Below the pieces are notes generated by a model. The model searched no databases. It worked only from the letters and a program-made list of their open reading frames with translations, and was not told the origin of the DNA. Below, in pieces: positions 8,228 through 17,308 of a stretch of DNA of 64,000 nucleotides (position 1 is the stretch's first letter; each line of letters starts with the position of its first letter). This DNA is from Aquimarina sp. U1-2 (GTDB lineage: Bacteria; Bacteroidota; Bacteroidia; Flavobacteriales; Flavobacteriaceae), in contig NZ_JAGKIK010000009.1 of NCBI RefSeq assembly GCF_017897595.1, forward strand, positions 1-64,000, in the 5' to 3' direction. The translations under genes were made by a program, and so were the position numbers.

Positions 8228-10204
8228 ATGAATAAAACCACCTTAACCGTAATCTTGATGCTTTTGGTCAGCACCATAGTTGTCTCGCAAAGCCAAAAGT
8301 CTGAGAATAATTTAGAACATATAAAAACCCTTCAGGATTCTACTGCTTTTCTTAATTCAGTACGAAACTTAGAACAATTAGTTAATGAAGGACAATTGGA
8401 TAGTGCTACTAATTTAGCTAATGCGTTAATAAACGTAGGTATTGCTATAGGTTATACTAATGGATTAGGCCAAGCATATATAGAAAAGGGGCGGCTACAT
8501 CAGAAATATCGCAGAGATATAGCATCTAATAGAAATTTTGAACATGCGATTTATTATTTCCAAAAAAGTAATAATGTAGATGGTTTGGCAAAAGTGTATA
8601 GCACCAGATTCATAATTGAGCGGGGTAAAGGTAATTTTGAAAAAGCTTCGGATTATTTATTACACGCAAAATTATATAGAGAACAACTGCAAGATAGTAT
8701 TGGTCTTACAAACATTTACAACAATCTTGGTATTATGTATAATGAGCTTAAAAATGTAAAAGCTGCCGAGACATATTATCTCAAATCCATTGAACTTAGA
8801 AAGCAATTAAATCTAGATGAACTCGGGCTAGTTATGAACAATTTGGCCTTGTTATATACCGAAAATGGGGACCTATTTAAGGCTCATGATTTAGTATCAG
8901 AAGCATTGGTCATTAATAAAAAAGACAAAGATTTTAAACATATTGCCCAATCTTATAGTATTATGGCAAAGATTGCACTTTATCAAAAAGAGTATAAAAC
9001 TGCCAAAAAGTATTATGATACTACGCTTTGCGTAGCGAGTCAGACTAATTTCAAAATTTTGGCTATTAATGCTCAACAGCAATTAGGTATAGTTGCTCTC
9101 AAAGAAAGAGCGTTCGAAAAAGCCGAAGAATTATTACGAATTGCCAGAAAGGGTTTTGCTGAAGTTAATGCGCAACCCTTACTGCTTAAAAATTATCAAT
9201 ATTCTTTTAAACTAGATTCTACAAAAGGAGACCTGTTACGGGCAATTAGTTGGCAACAAAAATATCAAGAACTTCTGGATAAAAGAATGTCTGATTTGGC
9301 TAGCAAAAAAGTTGAAAAAACCAAAGCACAATACGAAGCCGAACTAGAACAATTAAAATTAATTGAAGAACAGCGGCAAAGCGAACAAGAAACAAGGGCC
9401 AAATTGTTTAAATTTCGTTTAATAGCATATAGCGCTGTTGCAGCTGTTCTTCTTATTTCGGTTTTTTTGATGATTTTAATAAAAAATAAAAACGAACGGC
9501 AAAGATTAATCAGGAAATTAGACAATTCAAATAAAGTAAAGAATAAACTATTTTCTATCATCGCTCATGATTTAAAAAATGAAATTAACGGATTAGATGG
9601 CACATTAAAACTATTAAAGGAAAACGCTATTTCTGAAAAAGAATTTAAAGAAATTATACCATTCTTATCTAATGGAACTCATCAAACCTCAATACTTCTG
9701 CACAATCTATTAAACTGGTCCAAATCTCAGCTTAAAGAGTTAAATGCCAATCCAGTTTATTTTGACATTACTGAAGTTATTAATGAGAAATTTACATTTT
9801 TTGAGCGAAAAGCCCGTGAGAAAGAGATTAAGCTTATCAACAAATTAGAGCCTACCCCCATTTATGCAGATAAAGATATGTTTGGTATAGTCGCCCAAAA
9901 TTTAATTGCTAATGCTATTAAATTTTGCAACCCAGGAGATTCTATTGCCTTACTATCACTAGATAGAGAAAATCACTATGAGATATGTTTTCAAGATACA
10001 GGAGTTGGTATTAAGCCGGCATATATAGATAAATTATTTGCCGAGGATACGTTTACAACCCCCGGAACTCAAAACGAAACCGGTACGGGTCTTGGATTGA
10101 AAATTTGTAAAGAACTCATAGAGCTTAATCAAGGTAAAATTGAAGTACAAAGTGAACCCGGTACCGGCAGTACATTTTGTATTTCATTACCTAAAGCGGC
10201 ATGA
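8228..10204 (+). CDS. TPR-containing membrane histidine kinase
   Basis: The ATG at 8228 (MNKTTLTVILMLLVSTIVVSQ, a clean signal peptide) is preferred to a TTG at 8171 that adds 19 odd residues. Residues ~25-370 are TPR repeats (motifs such as NNLGIMYNELKNVKAAETYY). A coiled coil (~370-395), one membrane helix (~396-420), a HisKA domain with phospho-acceptor His447 in IIAHDLKNE, and a HATPase with N box NLIANAIKF, DTGVGI and GTGLGLKI follow. No receiver or DNA-binding domain is present and no response regulator is adjacent, so this is an orphan kinase. The periplasmic TPRs are expected to sense a protein or peptide partner. Confidence 0.9.
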   Translation: MNKTTLTVILMLLVSTIVVSQSQKSENNLEHIKTLQDSTAFLNSVRNLEQLVNEGQLDSATNLANALINVGIAIGYTNGLGQAYIEKGRLHQKYRRDIASNRNFEHAIYYFQKSNNVDGLAKVYSTRFIIERGKGNFEKASDYLLHAKLYREQLQDSIGLTNIYNNLGIMYNELKNVKAAETYYLKSIELRKQLNLDELGLVMNNLALLYTENGDLFKAHDLVSEALVINKKDKDFKHIAQSYSIMAKIALYQKEYKTAKKYYDTTLCVASQTNFKILAINAQQQLGIVALKERAFEKAEELLRIARKGFAEVNAQPLLLKNYQYSFKLDSTKGDLLRAISWQQKYQELLDKRMSDLASKKVEKTKAQYEAELEQLKLIEEQRQSEQETRAKLFKFRLIAYSAVAAVLLISVFLMILIKNKNERQRLIRKLDNSNKVKNKLFSIIAHDLKNEINGLDGTLKLLKENAISEKEFKEIIPFLSNGTHQTSILLHNLLNWSKSQLKELNANPVYFDITEVINEKFTFFERKAREKEIKLINKLEPTPIYADKDMFGIVAQNLIANAIKFCNPGDSIALLSLDRENHYEICFQDTGVGIKPAYIDKLFAEDTFTTPGTQNETGTGLGLKICKELIELNQGKIEVQSEPGTGSTFCISLPKAA

Positions 10205-10233
10205 TTGTAAGTCTATTACTCAAATTTATGTAT

Positions 10234-11112
10234 TCAATTAACAGAATTTCCTTCAAGACGCTGCCTTGAATATAGATATTCCAGTTTACCCTTGAGTATA
10301 AGCACAAGCAAAGGCACCGTACCGTGAGGTATTCTGTAAATGGTTTGGTGTAGGTTTTGATGAATCGAATGTAAAGGAAAATCGATATAAAAATTCGCTA
10401 TAACTCTTGCTAAAGCAGTTAAAGTACCCCAAACAACGGCATACCAAAGGGCATATGTTGAAACTCTAGGGATAAAAATTAATACTGCTATTATAAAATC
10501 CAAAATTCCGGCGATATATAAAAAGAGTTTTGCTGTAGCTTCTGTACAACCAAAAATTTGTATCACCATATCTACAAATTTTCCTGGTACAGGATAGAAA
10601 CCAAACGCATACAATCCGTGTGAGAAAAAAGTTATAGCTATCAACACTTTTAAAATCAAAATGAACCTTTTCTCATTATAATTTTTATGATATAGTAATA
10701 AAACAAATGGTAAACCAAATTGAATACTATGCTCAAAAAATTGAGCACTGTGATAAAATTTCTCCTTTGTTAATAAAACCGATAGCAGCAGTAGTGAAAT
10801 ACCTCCTATCCAAATAGGTATTCGAATCCATACCACCTTAGATTTTATATAATATAAAGCACAAAACGAAGCAATGAGATAAATGGCACCATTAATTCGA
10901 ATACTTGCCTGAATAGAATTATCTGTGGTAAGGCTGGTGACATAATCTTTCCATGGGGTATTAAAAATTCCTTCTACGATAGGTTGAAGTAATGCTTCAT
11001 CCCAAAAAAATGATCGATATGGCGCATCCCAAAATAAATGTTGCCAGGCTCTTCCGAAGAAGATCATAAAAACGGAAAGGTGTAAAATTAAATAGGCTTT
11101 AGAGTTTTTCAT
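10234..11112 (-). CDS. Polytopic membrane protein, possibly DoxX-like
   Basis: A 292-residue protein with about seven or eight hydrophobic segments. The segment FFSHGLYAFGFYPVPGKFVDMV followed by a tight helical hairpin is reminiscent of the DoxX/DoxD family, but there is no decisive motif. It is convergent with the TPR kinase (29 bp between stops) and transcribed alone. I do not recognise a function. Confidence 0.7.
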   Translation of the reverse strand: MKNSKAYLILHLSVFMIFFGRAWQHLFWDAPYRSFFWDEALLQPIVEGIFNTPWKDYVTSLTTDNSIQASIRINGAIYLIASFCALYYIKSKVVWIRIPIWIGGISLLLLSVLLTKEKFYHSAQFFEHSIQFGLPFVLLLYHKNYNEKRFILILKVLIAITFFSHGLYAFGFYPVPGKFVDMVIQIFGCTEATAKLFLYIAGILDFIIAVLIFIPRVSTYALWYAVVWGTLTALARVIANFYIDFPLHSIHQNLHQTIYRIPHGTVPLLVLILKGKLEYLYSRQRLEGNSVN

Positions 11113-11716
11113 GATAATATGATAAAATTTAGTTGAATGCTACTATCTCGAGAGTATTAATTTTTATTGGTACCGCCAAAGGGTATCATACCCCGAGGTA
11201 ATTTACTAGGCTTTCACTTCCCATAAAGCGCAACGAACATATATTGAAAATTCACATATAGCGTTACCTTTTTAATTATCCTAAACGCTTTAGATAAAAA
11301 ATATCCATCTCTAACTACACAAAACTTTCATTTTTCGCTAAAACCAAGAAAATGTAAACTAGTTCACTAAATAACGAATACATTCTCTTTTTATTTAAAA
11401 ATTTTAGTTCTTGTTATGACTGGTGCTATCGAACTTAGTAAGAATATTCATTCAAATTTATAGAATTAATTAAAATAAATTTTATAAAAACGAGTTAGTA
11501 GTTTGATTATCTTTTCTATAATTTAATGTTGTCAAATTTAAGTTTACGTTAAAATTGATGATAGGAAAAGCATTATCATAGTCAGTGAATTAATTTTATA
11601 ATACGAAGCGATATTTTCGTTTCTATAATAAAGAGTAATGTAGCTTGAATATTAAGATCAAATTAGCCTTAAAATAAATTAACTTAATATATACATTAAC
11701 CCTTAATTCACACAAA
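11113..11716. other. 600-bp intergenic region with repeat fragments
   Basis: Divergent promoter region between the membrane protein and the phosphatase. It holds a fragment of repeat family D (11167-11215, TACCGCCAAAGGGTAT...CCCCGAGGT) and a half copy of foldback family C (11317-11365, ending TGTAAACTAGTTC). The rest is very AT-rich with no ORF or clear promoter. Confidence 0.5.
11317..11365 (+). repeat. Foldback repeat family C, right-end fragment
   Basis: Matches the right end of the element at 25802-25962: CACAAAACTTTCATTTTTCG, a short variable spacer, then GTAAACTAGTTC. The left half is absent, so it is a solo end or decayed copy. Confidence 0.55.
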
Positions 11717-14668
11717 ATGAAGAAAATTTATTTGTTGTTATTACTAGTATTGACAACACAATTGTATTCGTCAAACGGTAAATATCGTTTAACGTTACGA
11801 GACAGCCCCGCTACCTCAATCGTAATTGGTTGGGATCAAACTTCCGGAAGTACTCCGGTAGTGTATTATGGCACCACAGATTATGGTACAAACTACACAA
11901 GTTACCCTAATTCTAAAGTTCCAGACAGAACCGTTTCTTATAAAGGAATGAACAATACATTTGCCCGGCTCACCGGTTTAACGCCAAATACAGCATACTA
12001 CTTCGTAATACATGATAGCGAAGGTACTAGTGAGCGTTTCTGGTTCAAAACTGCTCCTGCAGATAATAGCAGGTTATCTTTTGTTGCAGGAGGCGATTCT
12101 AGAAACAACAGAACACCAAGACAAAATGCGAATCGGCTGGTTGCAAAACTTAAGCCTCATGCCGTATTGTTTGGAGGAGATATGACCAACGGAGATAGTA
12201 ATGGTGAATGGAGAGACTGGTTTAACGATTGGCAGCTTACTATTGCCGATGATAACCGTATGTTTCCTATCGTTGCTACTCGCGGTAATCATGAAGATAG
12301 TAACAACAGTGTCTATCATCTTTTTGATGTACCTTCAGCCAATATTTATTATGCCATTACTTTTGGAAACAATCTTGTTCGAACATATACGTTGAATACC
12401 GAGATTTCTATTACGGGAAACCAAACTACATGGCTACAAAATGATCTTGATGCTAATCCTAATACAGTTTGGAAGATGGCACAGTATCATAAGCCTATGC
12501 GTCCTCATGTTTCGTCGAAGCGAGAAGGGAATAATCAATATAACAGCTGGGCACAGCTTTTTTATGACAAAGAGGTTAAATTAGTAATAGAGTGCGATGC
12601 GCATACCGTAAAAACTACATGGCCTGTACGACCGTCTACAGGTTCGGGAAGTGAAGAAGGTTTTGTTCGCGATGATCAAAATGGAACCGTATATGCAGGA
12701 GAAGGTTGTTGGGGTGCCCCGCTTAGATCTAATAACGATAATAAAAGTTGGACGCGCAACTCTGCGAGATTCAATCAATTTAAATGGATTTTTGTAGATG
12801 AGAATAAAATTGAAACTCGTACGATAAAGGTAGATAATGCTTCGCAAGTCGGTAGTGTTTCAAACGACGATCCTTTTACTACACCTACCAATCTTGACAT
12901 CTGGAGTCCTTCTAACGGAAGTGTGGTTACTATAAATAACAATAATATTGCAGATGAAGAACCACCTTCTGCTCCTGCTTCCCTAAATTCATTTAATGTA
13001 ACAGCAAGCACGGTGTCTTTAAATTGGGAGGCTTCTATCGATAATGTTGCTGTATCGGGATATGATGTGTATCAAAATAATATAATGATAGGGAGCACGG
13101 CTACAACAGGGTATGATATTAGTGGACTTGCCGGGAATACAACCTATTCGTTTAAAGTGCAGGCCAAAGATAGAGCAGGTAATATCTCTGCATTTAGTAC
13201 TGTAGAAGACGTAACGACATTAGATAGTTCTACTGTTTTGTATACCGTAGGTGTTACGACCATAGGTGATAGGGATGCTACGCATGCCACTCGAAGGGCA
13301 ATGCCGTATACAATGACAGAGAATGGAATATTGCAAAGTATTTCTTTACATATTGCAGGAGGTACGGGAGAAGTACAATTAGGCGTATATGCAGATAATA
13401 ACGGTGCGCCTGGTGATAGATTAGCTGCTACGGCAATTACTCCGGTAAGAACTACCAGAGGTTGGCAAACTATTAGTTTAGAAACTCCTGTTACTGTTCT
13501 TAATGGTAACACTGTATGGTTGGCGTGGATGTTTTCAAACCATCCTGGTATAGCTTATGTTTCTGGAACTCCTGGTCGCTACGAAGCTACAGGTTCTAGT
13601 TGGTCTGCGGGTGGCAACAATATGCCTTCAAGCTACGGAAGCGGAGCACAAACCGACTATAGATACTCTGTGTATGCGAATTATCTTAAAGATACATCAA
13701 TAGTTAGCTATACATTAACTACAACTACTGAAGGACAAGGTAGTGTTTCTGGTGCAGGAACATATCCTGAAGGCACTTCGGTAACTCTTACTGCTTCGCC
13801 TGCTGCCGGCTGGCAATTTGAGAGTTGGAGTGGTACATCTACAAATGCTTCTAATCCATTAACTATTGTAATGCAGGGCAATACAACTATTACTGCAAAT
13901 TTTACCGAGAATACTAGTGGTGGTGCATCAGAAAAACTGGGTATTGTCACTGTAGGTGATCGTAATTCAACTCATACTACACAGCGTTCTATGCCCTTTA
14001 CTATGACTAAAGACGGAACTTTGGAAAGTTTAAGTATACACATAGAAGGCGGTACAGGAGATGTACAATTAGGGGTTTATGCTGATAATAATGGCATACC
14101 CGGTAATCGATTGGGACGAACTGCTATTACTTCTGTAATCTCTACGAGAGGATGGCAAACTGTCGCTCTAGAAACTCCTGTTTTCGTGAATAATGGAGAC
14201 ACCATATGGTTGTCTTGGATATTTTCGAATAATCCTGGTGTTGCTTATGTTTCCGGAACTCCTGGAAGATATAATGCAGATGGAAGTAGTTGGTCTGCTA
14301 CTGGAAACATGCCATCAACTCATGCAAGTGGATTGCAAGGTGATTATAGGTATTCTGTGTATGCCACATTCACTACTGCAGGCACTTCAGAAGCGGTACC
14401 TTCTCCAACAGAAGATTCGGCATTTTCAATATTCCCTAACCCGTTTACAAGCGAAATTACTATTGCAACTACTGCAGTAACGAAAAATACAAGTTCATTA
14501 CAACTTATTATTTATAATCTTGCAGGAGAAGTAGTTAGTCAAGAAAACGTTTCTATGCAATCTAAAATAGTCATACAACCTAAGATTTATAGATCTGGAA
14601 TCTACCTACTATCTATTATAGATAAAAATAATAATGTATTGGCCACAAAAAGACTAATTAAGAAATAA
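11717..14668 (+). CDS. T9SS-exported purple-acid-phosphatase-like metallophosphoesterase
   Basis: The 983-residue modular protein has a signal peptide, then a Fn3-like domain (~20-115) of the purple acid phosphatase type. A calcineurin-like metallophosphoesterase core follows, with Asp127 (GGDSR), Asp155 (GGDMTNGD), Asn191-His192 (GNHE), His258 (YHKP) and His296 (CDAH). Next come a second Fn3 (~412-500), a ~145-residue module (510-655), a divergent InlB-B/Big-like repeat (~660-730) and a second, clearly homologous copy of that module (741-885). It ends in a type A T9SS sorting domain (FSIFPNPF...GIYLLSI...KRLIKK). It should release phosphate extracellularly and be anchored or secreted through T9SS. 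A terminator follows at 14704. Confidence 0.9.
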   Translation: MKKIYLLLLLVLTTQLYSSNGKYRLTLRDSPATSIVIGWDQTSGSTPVVYYGTTDYGTNYTSYPNSKVPDRTVSYKGMNNTFARLTGLTPNTAYYFVIHDSEGTSERFWFKTAPADNSRLSFVAGGDSRNNRTPRQNANRLVAKLKPHAVLFGGDMTNGDSNGEWRDWFNDWQLTIADDNRMFPIVATRGNHEDSNNSVYHLFDVPSANIYYAITFGNNLVRTYTLNTEISITGNQTTWLQNDLDANPNTVWKMAQYHKPMRPHVSSKREGNNQYNSWAQLFYDKEVKLVIECDAHTVKTTWPVRPSTGSGSEEGFVRDDQNGTVYAGEGCWGAPLRSNNDNKSWTRNSARFNQFKWIFVDENKIETRTIKVDNASQVGSVSNDDPFTTPTNLDIWSPSNGSVVTINNNNIADEEPPSAPASLNSFNVTASTVSLNWEASIDNVAVSGYDVYQNNIMIGSTATTGYDISGLAGNTTYSFKVQAKDRAGNISAFSTVEDVTTLDSSTVLYTVGVTTIGDRDATHATRRAMPYTMTENGILQSISLHIAGGTGEVQLGVYADNNGAPGDRLAATAITPVRTTRGWQTISLETPVTVLNGNTVWLAWMFSNHPGIAYVSGTPGRYEATGSSWSAGGNNMPSSYGSGAQTDYRYSVYANYLKDTSIVSYTLTTTTEGQGSVSGAGTYPEGTSVTLTASPAAGWQFESWSGTSTNASNPLTIVMQGNTTITANFTENTSGGASEKLGIVTVGDRNSTHTTQRSMPFTMTKDGTLESLSIHIEGGTGDVQLGVYADNNGIPGNRLGRTAITSVISTRGWQTVALETPVFVNNGDTIWLSWIFSNNPGVAYVSGTPGRYNADGSSWSATGNMPSTHASGLQGDYRYSVYATFTTAGTSEAVPSPTEDSAFSIFPNPFTSEITIATTAVTKNTSSLQLIIYNLAGEVVSQENVSMQSKIVIQPKIYRSGIYLLSIIDKNNNVLATKRLIKK

Positions 14669-14703
14669 AATTGTCTCACTAATTTTGCAGTGCAAGCTGT
14701 ATA

Positions 14704-14774
14704 CCAAAAGGCTTTCTTAAAAAGTGATACTATATAGTTGTAGTTGTGCTTTTGGGAAAGCCTTTGGTTTTTAA
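14704..14774 (+). terminator. Intrinsic terminator after the phosphatase gene
   Basis: Arms CCAAAAGGCTTTC (14704-14716) and GAAAGCCTTTGG pair with a single bulged A over a loop of about 43 nt, followed by TTTTTAATA. It starts 35 bp after the phosphatase stop. Confidence 0.65.
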
Positions 14775-14855
14775 TAGTATAGTAGTCTTTACATAACAAT
14801 TTTATAATTCGGTAAAGAATGAAGTTGGATAAATTATTCATATTTTAGTGAGTAT

Positions 14856-14905
14856 ATCATCTTAAAACGTATTGTTATGAAATAAGCCATAACGATTAAG
14901 ATGAT
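14856..14905. other. Long intergenic inverted repeat
   Basis: ATCATCTTAA and its complement TTAAGATGAT enclose a second paired segment (GTTATG / CATAAC), giving a near-continuous hairpin of about 50 nt with no following T-run. It lies about 60 bp upstream of the leader peptide at 14968, so it could be an operator or RNA structure. Its role is unknown. Confidence 0.45.
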
Positions 14906-14967
14906 ACCCATCGATATGATTCATTGGCGATTCCATTTGACCATTAAAAAACAATAAAAATAAGCAG

Positions 14968-15021
14968 ATGAAACGAGCATTAATAAATTTTAAAAATTAC
15001 TTCACAAAAGGGAATGTTTAA
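14968..15021 (+). CDS. Leader peptide, cassette copy 1
   Basis: A 17-codon ORF encoding MKRALINFKNYFTKGNV, preceded by AATAAGCAG. Nearly the same peptide is encoded in front of the genes at 19557 (MKRTLTNFKNFFTKGNI) and 25445, and in frameshifted form before susC. The codon-level conservation and fixed position argue that it is translated. Its stop lies 12 nt before a hairpin. The role inferred is ribosome-position sensing for attenuation of the lipoprotein gene at 15108. Confidence 0.65.
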   Translation: MKRALINFKNYFTKGNV

Positions 15022-15107
15022 AATTTTTAATGTGAGAGCGTAGCGCTTACATACGTTCTCAATTTTTTAATTATTTCGTTTCCAAACAATTAAAAAGATT
15101 TAAACGT
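15022..15107 (+). promoter_or_regulatory. Attenuator-like leader, cassette copy 1
   Basis: The 27-nt hairpin at 15034-15060 pairs GAGAGCGTA with TACGTTCTC (one G-U) around a 9-nt loop and is followed by AATTTTTTAATT. From the hairpin to the ATG of the lipoprotein is 47 nt, ending AAAAAGATTTAAACGTATG. The same 12-nt, 27-nt and 47-nt spacings recur in copies 2 and 4. Resembles an intrinsic terminator controlled by a leader peptide; not experimentally known to me. Confidence 0.65.
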
Positions 15108-15515
15108 ATGAAAATAGTACAAATTTCAATTTCAATTTTGATTGCGACACTTTTACTTTTCAATATTTCATGTGAGACACCAAGCCATGAAAATCCACAA
15201 TCAAAAACCACCTTCAAAAATGCGTTGACATATAACATCCGTTTTGGTTCAGAACATTATGTTCCCAGCGATGACCCCGGTGGAATTCAAGGGTTTTATG
15301 CTATTAATATTGAAACGAGAGATATATATTATTCCGACCGAATAGGGCAATATTCTTATGATAATAAAATATTAAATATTCCAGAAGGCACTTATGAATT
15401 CGGGGCTTTCGAAGGGTATTTTGAAGGAGCTTCGTCTGAGATTATTGCGTTGCGCCAAGATCTTATTGGAAACGATGGTTTTGTTCAGGTTGATTTAAGA
15501 TTTTGGTCAGAATAA
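15108..15515 (+). CDS. Small lipoprotein of unknown function
   Basis: A 135-residue protein with a lipoprotein signal (lipobox LFNISC, Cys at residue 23) and a mature part of about 112 residues rich in beta-prone sequence, ending in DLRFWSE. I do not recognise a family. The start is fixed by the preceding repeated leader cassette, which ends exactly at this ATG. It is a monocistronic unit with a strong terminator at 15588. Expression is probably controlled by the leader peptide/hairpin cassette at 14968-15107. Confidence 0.75.
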   Translation: MKIVQISISILIATLLLFNISCETPSHENPQSKTTFKNALTYNIRFGSEHYVPSDDPGGIQGFYAINIETRDIYYSDRIGQYSYDNKILNIPEGTYEFGAFEGYFEGASSEIIALRQDLIGNDGFVQVDLRFWSE

Positions 15516-15587
15516 TTAATTCTACGGAAAGCCCTTATAATTAGGAATGTATAATTTATATTATTCTTGTTTCTAAATAAAAACTAT

Positions 15588-15622
15588 ACTCCCCGTTTTG
15601 CTTCAAGCAAGGGGAGTGTTTT
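15588..15622 (+). terminator. Intrinsic terminator after the small lipoprotein
   Basis: ACTCCCC (15588-15594) pairs with GGGGAGT (15611-15617), with an inner TTGCTTCAAGCAA pairing, followed by GTTTTATATT. It lies about 70 bp past the lipoprotein stop. Confidence 0.8.
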
Positions 15623-15691
15623 ATATTATCTTTTCAGGGATATAAGAACTACTTCGCGTATAGCCCGTATTAATCTTATGAAGATCAGTTT

Positions 15692-15787
15692 ATCGATATT
15701 ACCAAAGGGAATAATACTTTAAGGCTTACCTCGAAATTGAGAAATTGTTTTCAACGAATGCCTCGTGGTCTCGCCTAAGGTATTACT
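15692..15787. repeat. Dispersed repeat family D, copy 1
   Basis: This stretch (CCAAAGGGAATAATACTTT...CCTCGAAATTGAGAAATTGTTTTCAACG...) aligns with 32287-32392 over nearly its whole length; a short fragment is at 11167-11215. It runs into the stop codon of the hydrolase/OsmC gene. No coding potential was seen. Confidence 0.6.
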
Positions 15788-16997
15788 GAATTAATTTGGT
15801 AATCACTTGTGTCTCGCTGTGTAAAGTTTTATGAACAGGACATTTGTCTGCGATTTCTAGAATTTTAGCAATCTGTTTTTCATCTAGATTTCCATCTAAT
15901 TTGATCTCTCGTTCAAACGTATCTATTTTTGCTGAAGGATCTTCACAGTTTTCACAATCTGTAGCATGATCTTTACCGTAGCTGGTATGTACTTCGACAT
16001 GTTCTACATCCCATTCTTTTCTGGCTGCATACATTTTGATCGTCATGGCTGTACAAGCAGATAAACCTGCCGATACAAGTTCGTATGGAGAGGGACCAAA
16101 ATCATGGCCTCCTACATTTTCGGGTTCATCGGCTACCATATAGTGATTTCCTACTTTCATCTGGGTGGTAAATCCTTCTTCGTTGCCCAAGCTAGCTACC
16201 ACATGGTGCTGACTATTAATTTTAGGAGTATCAGGGATATTGACGTATCTAGATGACCAACCTGCAATTACTTTTCCTGCATATACAGAATCATCTTTTT
16301 GCATAAGAAGATGATCGGCTCCATCAAGTGTGACAAAACTTTTGGGGTGTCGAGCTGCAACATAAATCTCTTCGGCATTTTTTATAGCTACTGTAGCATC
16401 CTGTGGGGAGTGCATTACCAATAGTGCCTTATTTAAATTTTTTGCAACCTCTGGAAGTGATTTAGTATCCAAATCGTCTAAAAACTGCTTTTTGATTGTA
16501 AAATCTCGTCCGCTTAAATTAACAATAGCTTTACCATTAGCTTTGATTTCTTCTATATTGTTTTTTAATAAATGCGTTACATGTTTTGGATTAGAAGGCG
16601 CACCTATGGTTGCTACGGCTTTTACAGATTTAATTTGGGCTGCTGCAAAAATAGCGGCAGCTCCCCCCAAAGAATGACCTACCAAAAGACTGGGAGCCTG
16701 GTGCTCTTTTTCTAAAAAATCGGCTGCGGCTACGAGATCTTCAACGTTACCAGAAAAATTGGTATCTGCAAAATCTCCTTCACTTTCTCCCAATCCGGTA
16801 AAATCAAAGCGTAATACAGCAAACCCTAGTGCTGTGAGCCCACGGCTAATATTTCTTACGGCTCCTAAATTCTTATTGCAGGTAAAGCAATGTGCAAAAA
16901 GTGCAAAATTATGGGGATGTTGATCTGGGGGAAGTTCTAAACGCCCAGATAGTGTTTGACCTTCGGTACTGGTAAATGTGACTTTTGATAAACTCAT
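15783..16997 (-). CDS. Alpha/beta hydrolase - OsmC fusion protein
   Basis: A 404-residue cytoplasmic protein with two domains. Residues 1-255 are an alpha/beta hydrolase with nucleophile Ser109 in VGHSLGG. Residues ~262-404 are OsmC/Ohr-type, with the two redox cysteines Cys315 (LSACTAMT) and Cys386 (DKCPVHKTL). The OsmC half is a candidate thiol peroxidase for organic hydroperoxides. The hydrolase half may process the esters or acyl peroxides that yield its substrate; this coupling is inferred. The same bifunctional architecture is widespread in bacteria. It is transcribed alone, and its stop codon lies in a family D repeat. Confidence 0.92.
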   Translation of the reverse strand: MSLSKVTFTSTEGQTLSGRLELPPDQHPHNFALFAHCFTCNKNLGAVRNISRGLTALGFAVLRFDFTGLGESEGDFADTNFSGNVEDLVAAADFLEKEHQAPSLLVGHSLGGAAAIFAAAQIKSVKAVATIGAPSNPKHVTHLLKNNIEEIKANGKAIVNLSGRDFTIKKQFLDDLDTKSLPEVAKNLNKALLVMHSPQDATVAIKNAEEIYVAARHPKSFVTLDGADHLLMQKDDSVYAGKVIAGWSSRYVNIPDTPKINSQHHVVASLGNEEGFTTQMKVGNHYMVADEPENVGGHDFGPSPYELVSAGLSACTAMTIKMYAARKEWDVEHVEVHTSYGKDHATDCENCEDPSAKIDTFEREIKLDGNLDEKQIAKILEIADKCPVHKTLHSETQVITKLIQ

Positions 16998-17249
16998 TGG
17001 TTATTGTTTTAAATCAGTTCTTTATTTATGCCTGCCATAAATATAATTCTAATATTTAGAGTTCTCAGATTTGGTATGCTAACTATTTCATAAAGAACCC
17101 GTTTAACTCTCATAACAAAGTTTTATTATAAAGTTTGGATTCAAAGGTTTTATAAAATTTATCTTTCTCTCCATATGTATGCGGGAAATGCTATAATTTT
17201 TTATGATAGCGTACGTAAGAAACAACACAAGTTTGTTAAAGCAAGTTAC

Positions 17250-17257
17250 TAATTTTG
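17250..17257 (+). promoter_or_regulatory. Possible -7 element for the double-glycine peptide gene
   Basis: TAATTTTG matches the Bacteroidota -7 consensus TAnnTTTG and lies 51 bp upstream of the ATG at 17309. A TTTG occurs upstream (17232) but the spacing is shorter than the usual 19-21 bp, so this is tentative. Confidence 0.25.
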
Positions 17258-17308
17258 ATGTAGTATTGATTTTGACTACATTTACATAATAACCAAAAAA
17301 TAGGTATT

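Noticed and set aside
13144..13512. 122-codon antisense ORF in the phosphatase gene
   Set aside because: A shadow of the duplicated module; no start context or recognisable domain.
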